Assembly: GCA_024688685.1 (NCBI GenBank)
Contig: JAILDX010000036.1
Coordinates: forward strand, 1-64,000
Length of the DNA stretch: 64,000 nt
Origin: Saccharofermentans sp.
Lineage (GTDB): Bacteria; Bacillota; Clostridia; Saccharofermentanales; Saccharofermentanaceae
Reading direction: 5' to 3'
Positions 1-7,160 of the stretch are shown here, one piece after another; the first letter of the stretch is position 1; each line of letters opens with the position of its first letter. A program made the translations under genes and the position numbers. A model generated the notes under the pieces. It saw only the letters and a list, made by a program, of their open reading frames with translations, ran no database searches and had not been told where the DNA came from.

Positions 1-2
1 AG

Positions 3-1070
3 TTGATCGAGATTAGCCATTTTAATTCTTTTATAGAATTGTTGAATGAACAGATTAAATCAAGAGGATTGTTGGCAAAGATTGGAACTAAATGCAATAT
101 CCTTCTTGATTCGATAGGTGAGGCTGTTGCTAATACTGGAAGCGAATTTGACAAGAATATGATGACAACCCTTAATCGTGCAGCAAGACCGATACGTCAT
201 TACAAGAAAGAGATGAAGTACGAATTGGAACGCTTAGAGCTGGATTTGCGAGGCGATATTCTTGAAATCGGTAATGAGCTTATAGATAAGCTTGGGGTCA
301 GCGCTATATCTGATGAAGACCAAAAAGCAACAAACAAAAAAATAGAACAAAAATCTGAAGAGTATATTGAAAAAATAGAAAAGAGTCTCTCAACAAGAAT
401 GTCGGAGTTGGATGGAGAAATAGAAGATGTCTTGGCTTCTGATATAGGACTTTATGTGTTCCAGGATATCCATGCAGATTCGTACAAAGCTAATTCTGTG
501 TATACGCAAGATTATTCCGCTTTTGTCGAAAAATATGGGAGTGCTTCCAAGATGCTTAAAGTTGGAGGCGAAAAAGTGGCCAATATGGCTCTTGTCGATG
601 GCGCAACTAGTTTTTCGAAACTTGCTGCTTCTTCTGGTAGTACAATACACAAAGCGGTTCTTAACGTTGGACATTTCTTTGGAACGAAATTCAAACCCTG
701 GCAGGCTGTGAAAATAGCTAACGGAGTTGGCAAAGTTGCTAAAGCTGCGGGACCTGTTCTAGCAGTTGTTGATGTTGCTGTTACTATTGGTTCTAAAGTA
801 ATGGAAGAGAAAAAACGAAAGGAAGTCCAAGATGCCAAAGATGGCGCGTTCAATTCGATATCTGGTATAGCATCAGACATTATTACCGAGATCGACAAAC
901 AGTATGCTTTGATGGAGGCTGAGGCTTTTGATCAGAAAACTGAAGAAATCGATGCCATTAAATCTAAAATGGTACAGCAAGCTGGGGATAACAGTGAGTT
1001 TGTAAAACGAATGAGAGAATATGGTGATCAAACAAAAGCTTTGCTTGAAAGCATTAATGGAATCGAGTAA
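3..1070 (+). CDS. C-terminal part of a dynamin-like (LeoA-type) GTPase, cut by the window edge
   Basis: The frame is open from the window edge, so the first codon shown (TTG) is probably not the real start. The 355 residues are helix-rich, with long charged coiled-coil-like stretches (about residues 55-150). About residues 215-260 hold a glycine/alanine hydrophobic segment introduced by FKPWQAVKIANGVGK and followed by a Lys/Glu helix. That arrangement resembles the membrane-facing C-terminus of LeoA/HP0731-type bacterial dynamin-like proteins, whose GTPase domain would lie upstream. No P-loop is visible here, as expected for a C-terminal half. Such proteins bind membranes, and several occur in virulence or anti-phage loci. 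The downstream WYL regulator is convergent. The family call rests on remembered similarity; the alternative is an unrelated coiled-coil membrane protein. Confidence 0.5.
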   Translation: MIEISHFNSFIELLNEQIKSRGLLAKIGTKCNILLDSIGEAVANTGSEFDKNMMTTLNRAARPIRHYKKEMKYELERLELDLRGDILEIGNELIDKLGVSAISDEDQKATNKKIEQKSEEYIEKIEKSLSTRMSELDGEIEDVLASDIGLYVFQDIHADSYKANSVYTQDYSAFVEKYGSASKMLKVGGEKVANMALVDGATSFSKLAASSGSTIHKAVLNVGHFFGTKFKPWQAVKIANGVGKVAKAAGPVLAVVDVAVTIGSKVMEEKKRKEVQDAKDGAFNSISGIASDIITEIDKQYALMEAEAFDQKTEEIDAIKSKMVQQAGDNSEFVKRMREYGDQTKALLESINGIE

Positions 1071-1125
1071 GAAATAGATTAAATGTTCTTCAAGCACTTA
1101 GGAGAGACCTATAAACTCTGAGTGT

Positions 1126-2196
1126 TTACATATAGTGATTACTAGCATCTTGGTATTTTTTGCACATCCACTCCCTTAAATCAGTGGGGGTAAGTATCTC
1201 CGCTTCTTTACCAAAAGTAAAGAAGTAATTTGTGACTTGCCGCTTGGTAGTGTTAAACATAAGAATGAATGACCCATCTCGATTAGATTCGATAGAATCA
1301 TATACAGGACGTTGATGAAATATAGAATTATACATAATCATGCCTGATGGAGTTAGTTTTACCGTGACTGCGACGGGTTCACCAAGTATATATTGAACGC
1401 CGACGGCTTTAATTCTTGATTCCACATCTTTAATCTCTGCTTTATTGAGATTGCCAGATCCAATTGAACGTCCTTTTTGTTTAATGTCAATAATCCTTGA
1501 AAGGCGAAAAGATGACGGAATGTATTCTTTATTTCCGTCTTCTGTCGCTAAGCCAATTATGTAATGGTAATTAGCTTCATACTCTTTGGATAAGCGATAA
1601 GGTTTAAGTAAAAACCTTTTGTTGTTTGAGAGTGTTATCATCAGAATCCTTTTATCTTCAGCATTTGCTTTTGTATATTTTTCGAGGTTTTCAATTGTAT
1701 TCTTGAAAAAAATACGTTCTCTGTCAAAAAAAGTCTGTCTAGCATAGTTTTCAATTATTACCTTAATGTATTCGCCGGGTGTTATGCCTAGTTTTATACC
1801 TTCCCATATATCAGACATGGGATAGAATTCATCATGTAAAGAATTGTTTAATCTGATTTTTAGCGGAATATTCTTGGGGTATTTTTCATAACTTGTTATT
1901 ATTCTGTTCCTGTGAGCGATAGCCATTTTATTAATCAGTTCTTTCTCTTCTTCGTTAAGCCTACAAGTTCTGCCGGGTTTAATATACATTGAGTATTCTT
2001 CAGAGAGCCTTTCTTCTTCCATGAGAAGAAGATCATCAAAAGAATCGATTTTTGCATTTGAAACAATTCTGTTAATGAATCCTGAGATGTTTATACCTCC
2101 CATAAAGTTTAAAGCATCATTTCGAATAACATCGTATGCAAATTGACTTATGTTAATGTGTTGTCTACCTTCAGGACTCGTCGCAATATGCTTCAT
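1126..2196 (-). CDS. WYL-domain transcriptional regulator
   Basis: A 356-residue protein. About residues 195-255 match a WYL domain: a KPYRLSKEYEANYHYIIGL strand pair followed by a SSFRLSRI motif. In WYL proteins this fold senses a ligand, often a nucleotide or nucleic acid. The C-terminal quarter resembles the WYL C-terminal extension. The N-terminal region (about 10-60) is helical and could be the DNA-binding part, though no textbook HTH is obvious. The start ATG follows ACGGAGAC at usual spacing. The gene is divergent from the two DUF1232-like micro-genes across a 165-bp region that contains a palindrome inside a promoter, so it is the natural candidate to control them. WYL regulators are frequent companions of phage-defence genes, which is the reason to suspect such a role here. 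Confidence 0.8.
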   Translation of the reverse strand: MKHIATSPEGRQHINISQFAYDVIRNDALNFMGGINISGFINRIVSNAKIDSFDDLLLMEEERLSEEYSMYIKPGRTCRLNEEEKELINKMAIAHRNRIITSYEKYPKNIPLKIRLNNSLHDEFYPMSDIWEGIKLGITPGEYIKVIIENYARQTFFDRERIFFKNTIENLEKYTKANAEDKRILMITLSNNKRFLLKPYRLSKEYEANYHYIIGLATEDGNKEYIPSSFRLSRIIDIKQKGRSIGSGNLNKAEIKDVESRIKAVGVQYILGEPVAVTVKLTPSGMIMYNSIFHQRPVYDSIESNRDGSFILMFNTTKRQVTNYFFTFGKEAEILTPTDLREWMCKKYQDASNHYM

Positions 2197-2291
2197 TAAT
2201 TCAGTCTCCGTTCATTGTATATGAACTAATTCTATATCGAATCTCGCCAAATTGCAAAGAAATGTGAACTAAATTATTGAGGCTTAGTACA

Positions 2292-2320
2292 TTATCATAT
2301 TCATAATATGTAGCTATTAT
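2292..2320 (+). promoter_or_regulatory. Promoter with palindrome in its spacer, upstream of the micro-genes
   Basis: TTATCA (2292-2297) and TATTAT (2315-2320) are 17 bp apart. The perfect inverted repeat CATATT-cat-AATATG (2296-2310) lies almost wholly in the spacer. This is a typical position for a repressor site, and the divergent WYL gene is the obvious candidate regulator. Promoter and operator are predictions from sequence only. Confidence 0.5.
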
Positions 2321-2361
2321 ATTGTTAACAAACCAAGCAAACACAAAAGGAGGAACACATT

Positions 2362-2538
2362 ATGAAGAAGTTAGCTAAAGGTTTAATTCTCTTAGCTGTT
2401 ATTATCTACGTCGTTTCACCGGTTGATGCAGCTCCAGGACCAATCGATGATCTGCTTGTCATGGCCATTGCGATGGCAAGCAATAAAGCGCTTACAGATG
2501 TAAGTAGTTATGACGATCGAGATGCTGATTACTGGTAA
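2362..2538 (+). CDS. 58-residue membrane micro-protein, DUF1232-like motif
   Basis: ATG with AAAGGAGG eight bases upstream. The product has a Lys-rich start, one hydrophobic helix (about residues 6-20), then YVVSPVDAAPGPIDDLL and an acidic, aromatic end. The S-P-x-D ... G-x-I-D-D pattern is the core of DUF1232 (YkvA-like) proteins, which are small membrane-associated proteins of unknown function. At 58 residues it is much shorter than typical YkvA proteins, so this would be a minimal version. Hydrophobic helix plus Ala-x-Ala could also be read as a signal peptide, but the DUF1232 pattern spans that point. It is first of two tandem genes; the second carries the same motif, and a promoter-operator lies just upstream. 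Confidence 0.65.
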   Translation: MKKLAKGLILLAVIIYVVSPVDAAPGPIDDLLVMAIAMASNKALTDVSSYDDRDADYW

Positions 2539-2587
2539 GAAGAAAGTGTGATACACAAATAATGCTTTATTTTAAGGAGGTAATCTT

Positions 2588-2794
2588 ATGGAAAAATCAT
2601 TATCTAAGATTCAAGTTATCGTTGCAATACTGGCAACACTGTACGTCGTAATGCCTGACTTGTTTGTCGGACCTTTTGACGATGCAGCCCTTGCTACTAT
2701 GGCAATCATTGTTGAGGCTTCTCTGGGGATAATGAAAGCCATCATGCACTCTTGTGATGGGTTAATATCCCATTTTGATGATGATTTCTTTTGA
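2588..2794 (+). CDS. 68-residue membrane micro-protein, DUF1232-like motif (paralogue of the preceding gene)
   Basis: ATG preceded by AAGGAGG. The first half is hydrophobic (about residues 8-25) and runs into YVVMPDLFVGPFDDAALAT, which aligns with the YVVSPVDAAPGPIDDLLV of the gene 50 bp upstream (same YVV, P, D, G-P-x-D-D order). A second hydrophobic stretch follows at about 40-53 (AIIVEASLGIMKAIM), and the protein ends in HFDDDFF. Both ends of the two peptides are acidic. The pair looks like an old tandem duplication and is probably co-transcribed. Function is unknown; by analogy with small membrane peptides beside defence genes it could be a membrane-acting effector, but nothing in the sequence proves that. 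Confidence 0.65.
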   Translation: MEKSLSKIQVIVAILATLYVVMPDLFVGPFDDAALATMAIIVEASLGIMKAIMHSCDGLISHFDDDFF

Positions 2795-2874
2795 AGTCAT
2801 CGTAAAAACAACCGATAGTTTCACTTTATAATAGATTGCTATAGGTGTCTTATAGGGTGCTTTTTGGGGGACCA

Positions 2875-2883
2875 TGTTATAAT
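2875..2883 (+). promoter_or_regulatory. Extended -10 promoter before the HEPN-ending gene
   Basis: TGTTATAAT fits the TGnTATAAT extended -10 pattern exactly, 27 bp before the ATG at 2910. No good -35 is visible 16-18 bp upstream, which extended -10 promoters can tolerate. It implies that the 882-residue gene can be transcribed separately from the micro-genes. Confidence 0.45.
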
Positions 2884-2909
2884 GATAAAAAAGACTGGAA
2901 GTTATTTCT

Positions 2910-5558
2910 ATGTTTGACTACAAAAGAATAGGTGAGGGAGAGCTGCCTCTTTTTGATTTGTATCCATTGGAACACTATCCGTTCGAGGATGTTTCGAATT
3001 CTTCTTTTAAGAAAAACGAAGAGGATATTAGATTTCTTCGCAATCAAATGGAGGATCGAAATGCTATAAAAGAATTCAAACTAAGCCGTTATAATTCTAT
3101 TGGTTACTATGAAATGCTTGCAATGCACAGGAAGGGCCTTCCTGAGTTATGTGGTATCAATGCATTTGATTTGTGGGTAAGTCTTTTCGTTAGTTGTCGT
3201 CAAGCTAACAAACGATTGTTGTGTTTGTTGGATCTGGACTGCACTCAAATAGTAGTTACTAGATTTGATAAGATACTGGCAATGAGCATTATCGAAGCTA
3301 ATTTTGAGCTTGATGATTATAATGGACCGATATTTAATCAGAAATTGCCGTTAATGATAGATACATATCGTAGAGTCCAGGAAAAAGAACTTCTATATAA
3401 GAAAACTATTAATTTTAAGAGATTTGGCTTAGATTGGTTTGATGAGACTCACTCAGGTGATACAGACGATATAGATGTGTTAAATATGTTGTTGTTTACC
3501 GATGAGAATTGGAATATACCATTATTTCAAGAGTATTTATATGATATTTCTGATAGGTCGGTAAAACTATTAGGAGAAGCTATTGAACAAAGGGATAAAC
3601 AAGAAGCACAGTTTATAGATAAATTGAAATGTGCTGTAGAATATGTAAATAAGCCGGACAGTGTAGAATACTGGAATATGCTTCTGAAACTTCTTAATCA
3701 ACGAAGAAAAAATGAAAAAGAAGCATATGAATCCATTTTCAATCCTAATTTGTCAAAAAGAGAAAAGACAGAAGTGCTTGAGGCATTTACTAATCAAATT
3801 GAAGAGTCTGAAGATGCTGAAACGTATTATATTGGGGAGAAGTCAATCACACAAGAATACTTTTTGAAGATGTTAAGAGAGCGGAGTACGTATGCGCCTT
3901 GTTCTTTCTATGCGAAAGATAAAGATGGTTGTGTTTATGAATTGGCTCTTTCTGCTGCGTACTTTGCATTTGATCCATCTACTTTTAATTACTTATTGAT
4001 CCTTTATCATTTGTTTCGATTGAAAGGCTCTTGGGAAAAAGCATTTGATTTGTTGTTTGCCATTAGCTACTTTTTATCAGCTAATATAGGTGACGAATCT
4101 GATATTACAACGCATTCTATTCAAGCATATATCGATTATATTTATGACACTATCATTGTGTTCTGTATGAATCATCAAGCCGAACTGTATAGTGTTACAT
4201 CAGATTATATAGTTAACGATCTATTTGTTCTTTCATATGAGTCCCTATATGAAGAACTGTATTCAAAGTGGGATAGATATTTGGAAAATGAAGATAGAAT
4301 ATCAGAGTTTGAAAGAATTCAGGAGCATTCATCTAGTAATGCGGAACTGACAAAGAAAGCTTTTAAGAAGATGAATTCGGTTTTCAAGCAGTTTGTTTCA
4401 GAAGAGAAATCTAAATCCTTTATTTATTCAACGAATGCAATATCAATATATGCAAATACTCTTGATATTTTATTATCGAATGAAGATCTTCATGAGTATA
4501 TTGATGTTGAAAAAACTGAAAAAGCTCGAAACGATATAAAGTCATTGATTTATAGAACTGAAGGCAGGGTATATAGAAATGTTCCTTTGTTTAGTCCGGT
4601 TCCTGAAGATGTTCGAAATGAAATAGGAGTCAACTCTTTAATGATCGAACGCAAAGAGAGTGAAATTGAGAGCAATCTTAGAAAGCAATATATTCGTTTG
4701 ATTGCTGAGATTCAATTGGAGATTCAATCTGCAATAGATGCAAATGATTTGGATAAGCTATCGACAAGTTTTAGCGAAGCAAAACACAAATTATTAGGTT
4801 TTCAGCCATTTGATGATAAAGAAATCTTATATGAGACATTCATTAACACGCCTTTGATTATGAGCGAATCGCTTTCGGCTGATTCAAGATTTGCTGCAAC
4901 AAAAGAAAAACTAACAAAAGTCTTAGGGAAGTTTTTTGATATGATTCCTGAGGTATCACAGTATTCTCTCATATCTGCTGAAATCTTATTTAACGAAAAG
5001 GCAAATGGTCAATTCGATAAGAATGGGTTTGACTATAGTTGTGTTTCATCGTTGTATTACCAGTCATTTGAAACTATTTTCAATTCTATCATTTGGGAAG
5101 ATTATATATCGTATCTAAATAGTATCAGATACGACAATAAGAGTTTCCTGGAATGCTATCGAAATGACAGATATAATAGTTTTACTAGACAATACCTTCC
5201 TGATGACTCTATGGCTAAAAGCGCTTTTAGTAACAATAAGTATTTGAAAGAATGTACTCTAGGTGCTCTATCAAATCTGTTAAAAGAATCTTTAGAGGAT
5301 GGCTCACTTGAAGCATTTAAGCGGTTCTTTATTGAACAATTGGATTACTCCAGTAATAATGATCCGTACAAGAACCGAGAGTGGAGGAACAGATTATATG
5401 TGTTTAAAGAGCAAATGTTTATTGCTTTTAAACGAAGAAATGATGCATCACATGGATCAAAGAGAATAGATCTTTTAAATTGTAAGAAAGACAGAGATTT
5501 AGTCATATCTGCTAACAAGGGAATCATTCCGTTGTTTTTTGAATTGTATAACTCATGA
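2910..5558 (+). CDS. 882-residue protein of unknown family with C-terminal HEPN-type motif
   Basis: A large soluble, helix-rich protein with no transmembrane segment, no P-loop and no catalytic motif seen in its first 800 residues. Near the end (residues 843-848) is RNDASH inside the helix IAFKRRNDASHGSKRI. It fits the R-N-x3-H form of the Rx4-6H motif of HEPN ribonucleases, where Arg and His cut RNA, and HEPN domains often sit at protein C-termini in defence and toxin systems. Middle regions have TPR-like helical pairs rich in Tyr/Phe. The start has GGAAG nine bases upstream. A strong inverted repeat follows the stop. No domain family could be named for residues 1-800; function is inferred only from the HEPN-like end and the island context. 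Confidence 0.6.
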   Translation: MFDYKRIGEGELPLFDLYPLEHYPFEDVSNSSFKKNEEDIRFLRNQMEDRNAIKEFKLSRYNSIGYYEMLAMHRKGLPELCGINAFDLWVSLFVSCRQANKRLLCLLDLDCTQIVVTRFDKILAMSIIEANFELDDYNGPIFNQKLPLMIDTYRRVQEKELLYKKTINFKRFGLDWFDETHSGDTDDIDVLNMLLFTDENWNIPLFQEYLYDISDRSVKLLGEAIEQRDKQEAQFIDKLKCAVEYVNKPDSVEYWNMLLKLLNQRRKNEKEAYESIFNPNLSKREKTEVLEAFTNQIEESEDAETYYIGEKSITQEYFLKMLRERSTYAPCSFYAKDKDGCVYELALSAAYFAFDPSTFNYLLILYHLFRLKGSWEKAFDLLFAISYFLSANIGDESDITTHSIQAYIDYIYDTIIVFCMNHQAELYSVTSDYIVNDLFVLSYESLYEELYSKWDRYLENEDRISEFERIQEHSSSNAELTKKAFKKMNSVFKQFVSEEKSKSFIYSTNAISIYANTLDILLSNEDLHEYIDVEKTEKARNDIKSLIYRTEGRVYRNVPLFSPVPEDVRNEIGVNSLMIERKESEIESNLRKQYIRLIAEIQLEIQSAIDANDLDKLSTSFSEAKHKLLGFQPFDDKEILYETFINTPLIMSESLSADSRFAATKEKLTKVLGKFFDMIPEVSQYSLISAEILFNEKANGQFDKNGFDYSCVSSLYYQSFETIFNSIIWEDYISYLNSIRYDNKSFLECYRNDRYNSFTRQYLPDDSMAKSAFSNNKYLKECTLGALSNLLKESLEDGSLEAFKRFFIEQLDYSSNNDPYKNREWRNRLYVFKEQMFIAFKRRNDASHGSKRIDLLNCKKDRDLVISANKGIIPLFFELYNS

Positions 5559-5563
5559 GTGAA

Positions 5564-5639
5564 GGGATAATAATGGGACATTAGAGTTGTTTGTGTTGCA
5601 TGATTAGTTCTTTTAGTACAACTGTCCCATTATTCTCCC
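5564..5639. repeat. Long imperfect inverted repeat after the HEPN-ending gene
   Basis: GGGATAATAATGGGACA (5564-5580) pairs with TGTCCCATTATTCTCCC (5623-5639), 16 of 17 positions, around a 42-bp loop. The loop has a further pairing, GTTGT (5586-5590) with ACAAC (5618-5622). There is no T-run after it, so it is not a classic terminator. It may be a mini-element end, a processing structure or a recombination site. Confidence 0.6.
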
Positions 5640-5647
5640 GTCCCTCT

Positions 5648-5714
5648 TCCTATACTGAAGATGACCACCAACATATAGGGCCCGGTGGATCATATCTTGC
5701 GCAGGAGTATAGGA
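5648..5714. repeat. Second inverted repeat, hairpin-forming
   Basis: TCCTATACT (5648-5656) pairs with AGTATAGGA (5706-5714), and CCACC (5665-5669) with GGTGG (5684-5688) inside it, giving one long interrupted hairpin. It lies directly between the preceding inverted repeat and a true intrinsic terminator at 5756-5798. The three structures together look like a transcribed structured RNA, but no known family was recognised. Confidence 0.5.
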
Positions 5715-5755
5715 CAATGAGGTACTGATTAAGATAATTCTTATAGGGTAGCTCC

Positions 5756-5798
5756 AAAAAGCCAAGCGACCGATTAAGTTCGGATGCTTGGCTTTTTT
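5756..5798 (+). terminator. Intrinsic terminator
   Basis: AAAAAGCCAAGC pairs with GCTTGGCTTTTTT around an inner CCGA/TCGG hairpin. It is symmetrical enough to work in both directions. It ends the transcript of the upstream island genes or of a putative structured RNA at 5560-5755. Confidence 0.85.
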
Positions 5799-5889
5799 GT
5801 GTTTTTGAGACTTTTTTTCAAAAACTTTTTTAATTTGTTCACCGACGGCGGAACAATAGCCTGTATGATTGCGCTGAAAGGATAGGTCT

Positions 5890-6261
5890 ATGCTTGATTC
5901 TTTGACGCTTTTCGACAGAAGAATGGATTTGATGTTTTACCTTTCAGAGGTAAGAGTATCAAGTTATGAGAGGTTGAGTGAGCGTTACGGGATAGGGAAT
6001 ACAACTATCAGCAGGGATATTCATTTTCTGGTCTACAGCATGAAGGTCCCGATTGAGACGAAACGTGGCCCTGGTGGATATGTAATGATCCGTGGAGATT
6101 GGACCGCGCTTAGCAGGAGATTGAACTCCAGGGAACTCAAGCTGATATTGGATATCATACCTAAAACTGCTCCCGAGGACCGTGAAATATGGATCAGCAT
6201 GATCGGCAGATTCTATAGTTCCATGATGGAGCGGGATCTGCGAGACGAATTCCTTTTGTGA
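5890..6261 (+). CDS. Small HTH protein, DeoR/YafY-type N-terminal domain only
   Basis: A 123-residue protein whose first 65 residues form a winged helix of the HTH_11 type: LFDRRMDLMFYLSEVRVSSYERLSERYGIGNTTISRDIHFL, then a wing ending in KRGPGGYV. The recognition helix is GNTTISRDIHFL. In YafY/DeoR regulators this domain is followed by a WYL or sugar-sensing domain; here only about 55 more residues follow, so it is either a truncated regulator or a stand-alone DNA-binding protein. A GAAAGGATAGG sequence precedes the ATG. Codon use is closer to the host backbone than to the flanking island genes. It sits alone between a terminator and a non-coding stretch. Confidence 0.7.
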   Translation: MLDSLTLFDRRMDLMFYLSEVRVSSYERLSERYGIGNTTISRDIHFLVYSMKVPIETKRGPGGYVMIRGDWTALSRRLNSRELKLILDIIPKTAPEDREIWISMIGRFYSSMMERDLRDEFLL

Positions 6262-6788
6262 AAGTGGTTGTTGCACCTTGATAATCAAATAGGAGCATTA
6301 TTGATCGATGCTTGTCCAAAAGACATGCATCCGACCATTGCCAAGACTTCCTGCCTCAAGGTGAAATTCAGGATGGACATTATTCCATATACGATAAGGA
6401 ACGAGCGATAAAGGGAAAACTTACCATCAGCCGAGTCTTAGCCCCCGACCCACAGGGGAATTACGCATAGACGGCTTGCCGGGGACCAAACTAACCGGAG
6501 AACTATTTGATCTCGTAAATAGTTCTATGATGAAGAACCGCCGAATCTTCAGTCAATAATGTAGAGAAACGCAATAATCAGCGGATGCGGAATTATATGC
6601 ATCCGCGTTTACGCAGGCTATGGGTAATGCCAGGTTCGACTCCTGGGGTCTGTATTATTAATAATGAATATATATAGGAGAGTAGTTTAGTGTAATTTGC
6701 ACAAATTGAGAGCAATGGGATCCGACAGTCATTGAATTACTGCAATGCAACAATTATAATCTAATCATAATGTTGCTAGGAGGATAAT
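6262..6788. other. Non-coding 527-bp stretch with several strong hairpins and a tRNA-like T-arm
   Basis: No convincing gene. Hairpins seen are: AGCCGAGTC (6429-6437) with GACGGCT (6470-6476), enclosing CCCC/GGGG (6442-6458); a perfect 10-bp stem AGAACTATTT/AAATAGTTCT (6499-6526); and a perfect 8-bp stem GCGGATGC/GCATCCGC (6581-6606). At 6630-6646 the sequence CCAGG-TTCGACT-CCTGG is a textbook T-stem-loop. No matching acceptor 5' strand or CCA end was found, so it is not a complete tRNA or tmRNA. It could be an unrecognised structured RNA, or a relic of a tRNA or tmRNA 3' end left by an integration event. Confidence 0.45.
6732..6760 (+). promoter_or_regulatory. Promoter of the integration module
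   Basis: TTGAAT and TATAAT are separated by exactly 17 bp and lie 28 bp upstream of the ribbon-helix-helix gene, which has AGGAGG before its ATG. All four module genes downstream are tightly packed, so this is the likely single promoter. Confidence 0.6.
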
Positions 6789-6962
6789 ATGGCACCAGCA
6801 GGAAGACCTCCACTCGAGAATCCAAAACGTAAGCAGCTGTGTTTTCGTGTGTCTGACGAGTTGTATGACAAAATGAATCAATATGCTGCAGCACACAATA
6901 AAACTGTGTCAGACGTGGCTATCGAGTGTCTTGAAGAGTTCATTGAGAATAAAGAAGACTGA
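6789..6962 (+). CDS. Small ribbon-helix-helix (Arc/CopG-like) DNA-binding protein
   Basis: A 57-residue protein beginning MAPAGRPPLENPKRKQLCFRV. The strand LCFRVSDELYDKM followed by two short helices, with the turn HNKTVSDVAIECLEEFI between them, is the CopG/Arc ribbon-helix-helix pattern: a dimeric DNA binder. AGGAGG lies six bases before the ATG. As first gene of the recombinase operon it most likely regulates the module or acts as an excision accessory factor. Many small mobile elements place an RHH protein in this position. The role is inferred from position and fold. Confidence 0.7.
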   Translation: MAPAGRPPLENPKRKQLCFRVSDELYDKMNQYAAAHNKTVSDVAIECLEEFIENKED

Positions 6963-6992
6963 CGGATCCCTTACATTTGTAAGGGGGACACA

Positions 6993-7160
6993 ATGACAAA
7001 TGACGAAAAGAAGTATGTAAACGTTTCATTAGAACTCTTAATTCTGAGTGATTTGCTACATATGAAGGCTATAGATGAAAAGTTATATAACCTTGCTTTT
7101 GCTCAAATCATCAGGGGAGAGAATACGGATACAACAGAATCTGGAACGAGCGATTTATGA
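6993..7160 (+). CDS. 55-residue protein of the integration module, unknown function
   Basis: ATG preceded by AAGGGGGA. The short acidic/helical product starts MTNDEKKYVNVSLELLILSDLLHMKAI and has no recognised domain. Its stop codon overlaps the next start (ATGA at 7157-7160), so the two are translationally coupled. Similar short ORFs, usually unnamed, precede resolvase genes in Clostridia elements. A role in regulating integration or excision is a guess from position. Confidence 0.55.
   Translation: MTNDEKKYVNVSLELLILSDLLHMKAIDEKLYNLAFAQIIRGENTDTTESGTSDL

Noticed and set aside
6285..6470. Open frame of 61 codons ending in a run like APDPQGNYA
   Set aside because: It has no ATG and no ribosome site, and it runs through the hairpin-rich stretch. 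The ending resembles a tmRNA tag only superficially, because the YALAA-type end is absent.
6600..6660. Complete tRNA or tmRNA gene
   Set aside because: Only the T-arm is convincing. No matching acceptor 5' strand, D-arm or CCA end could be found.
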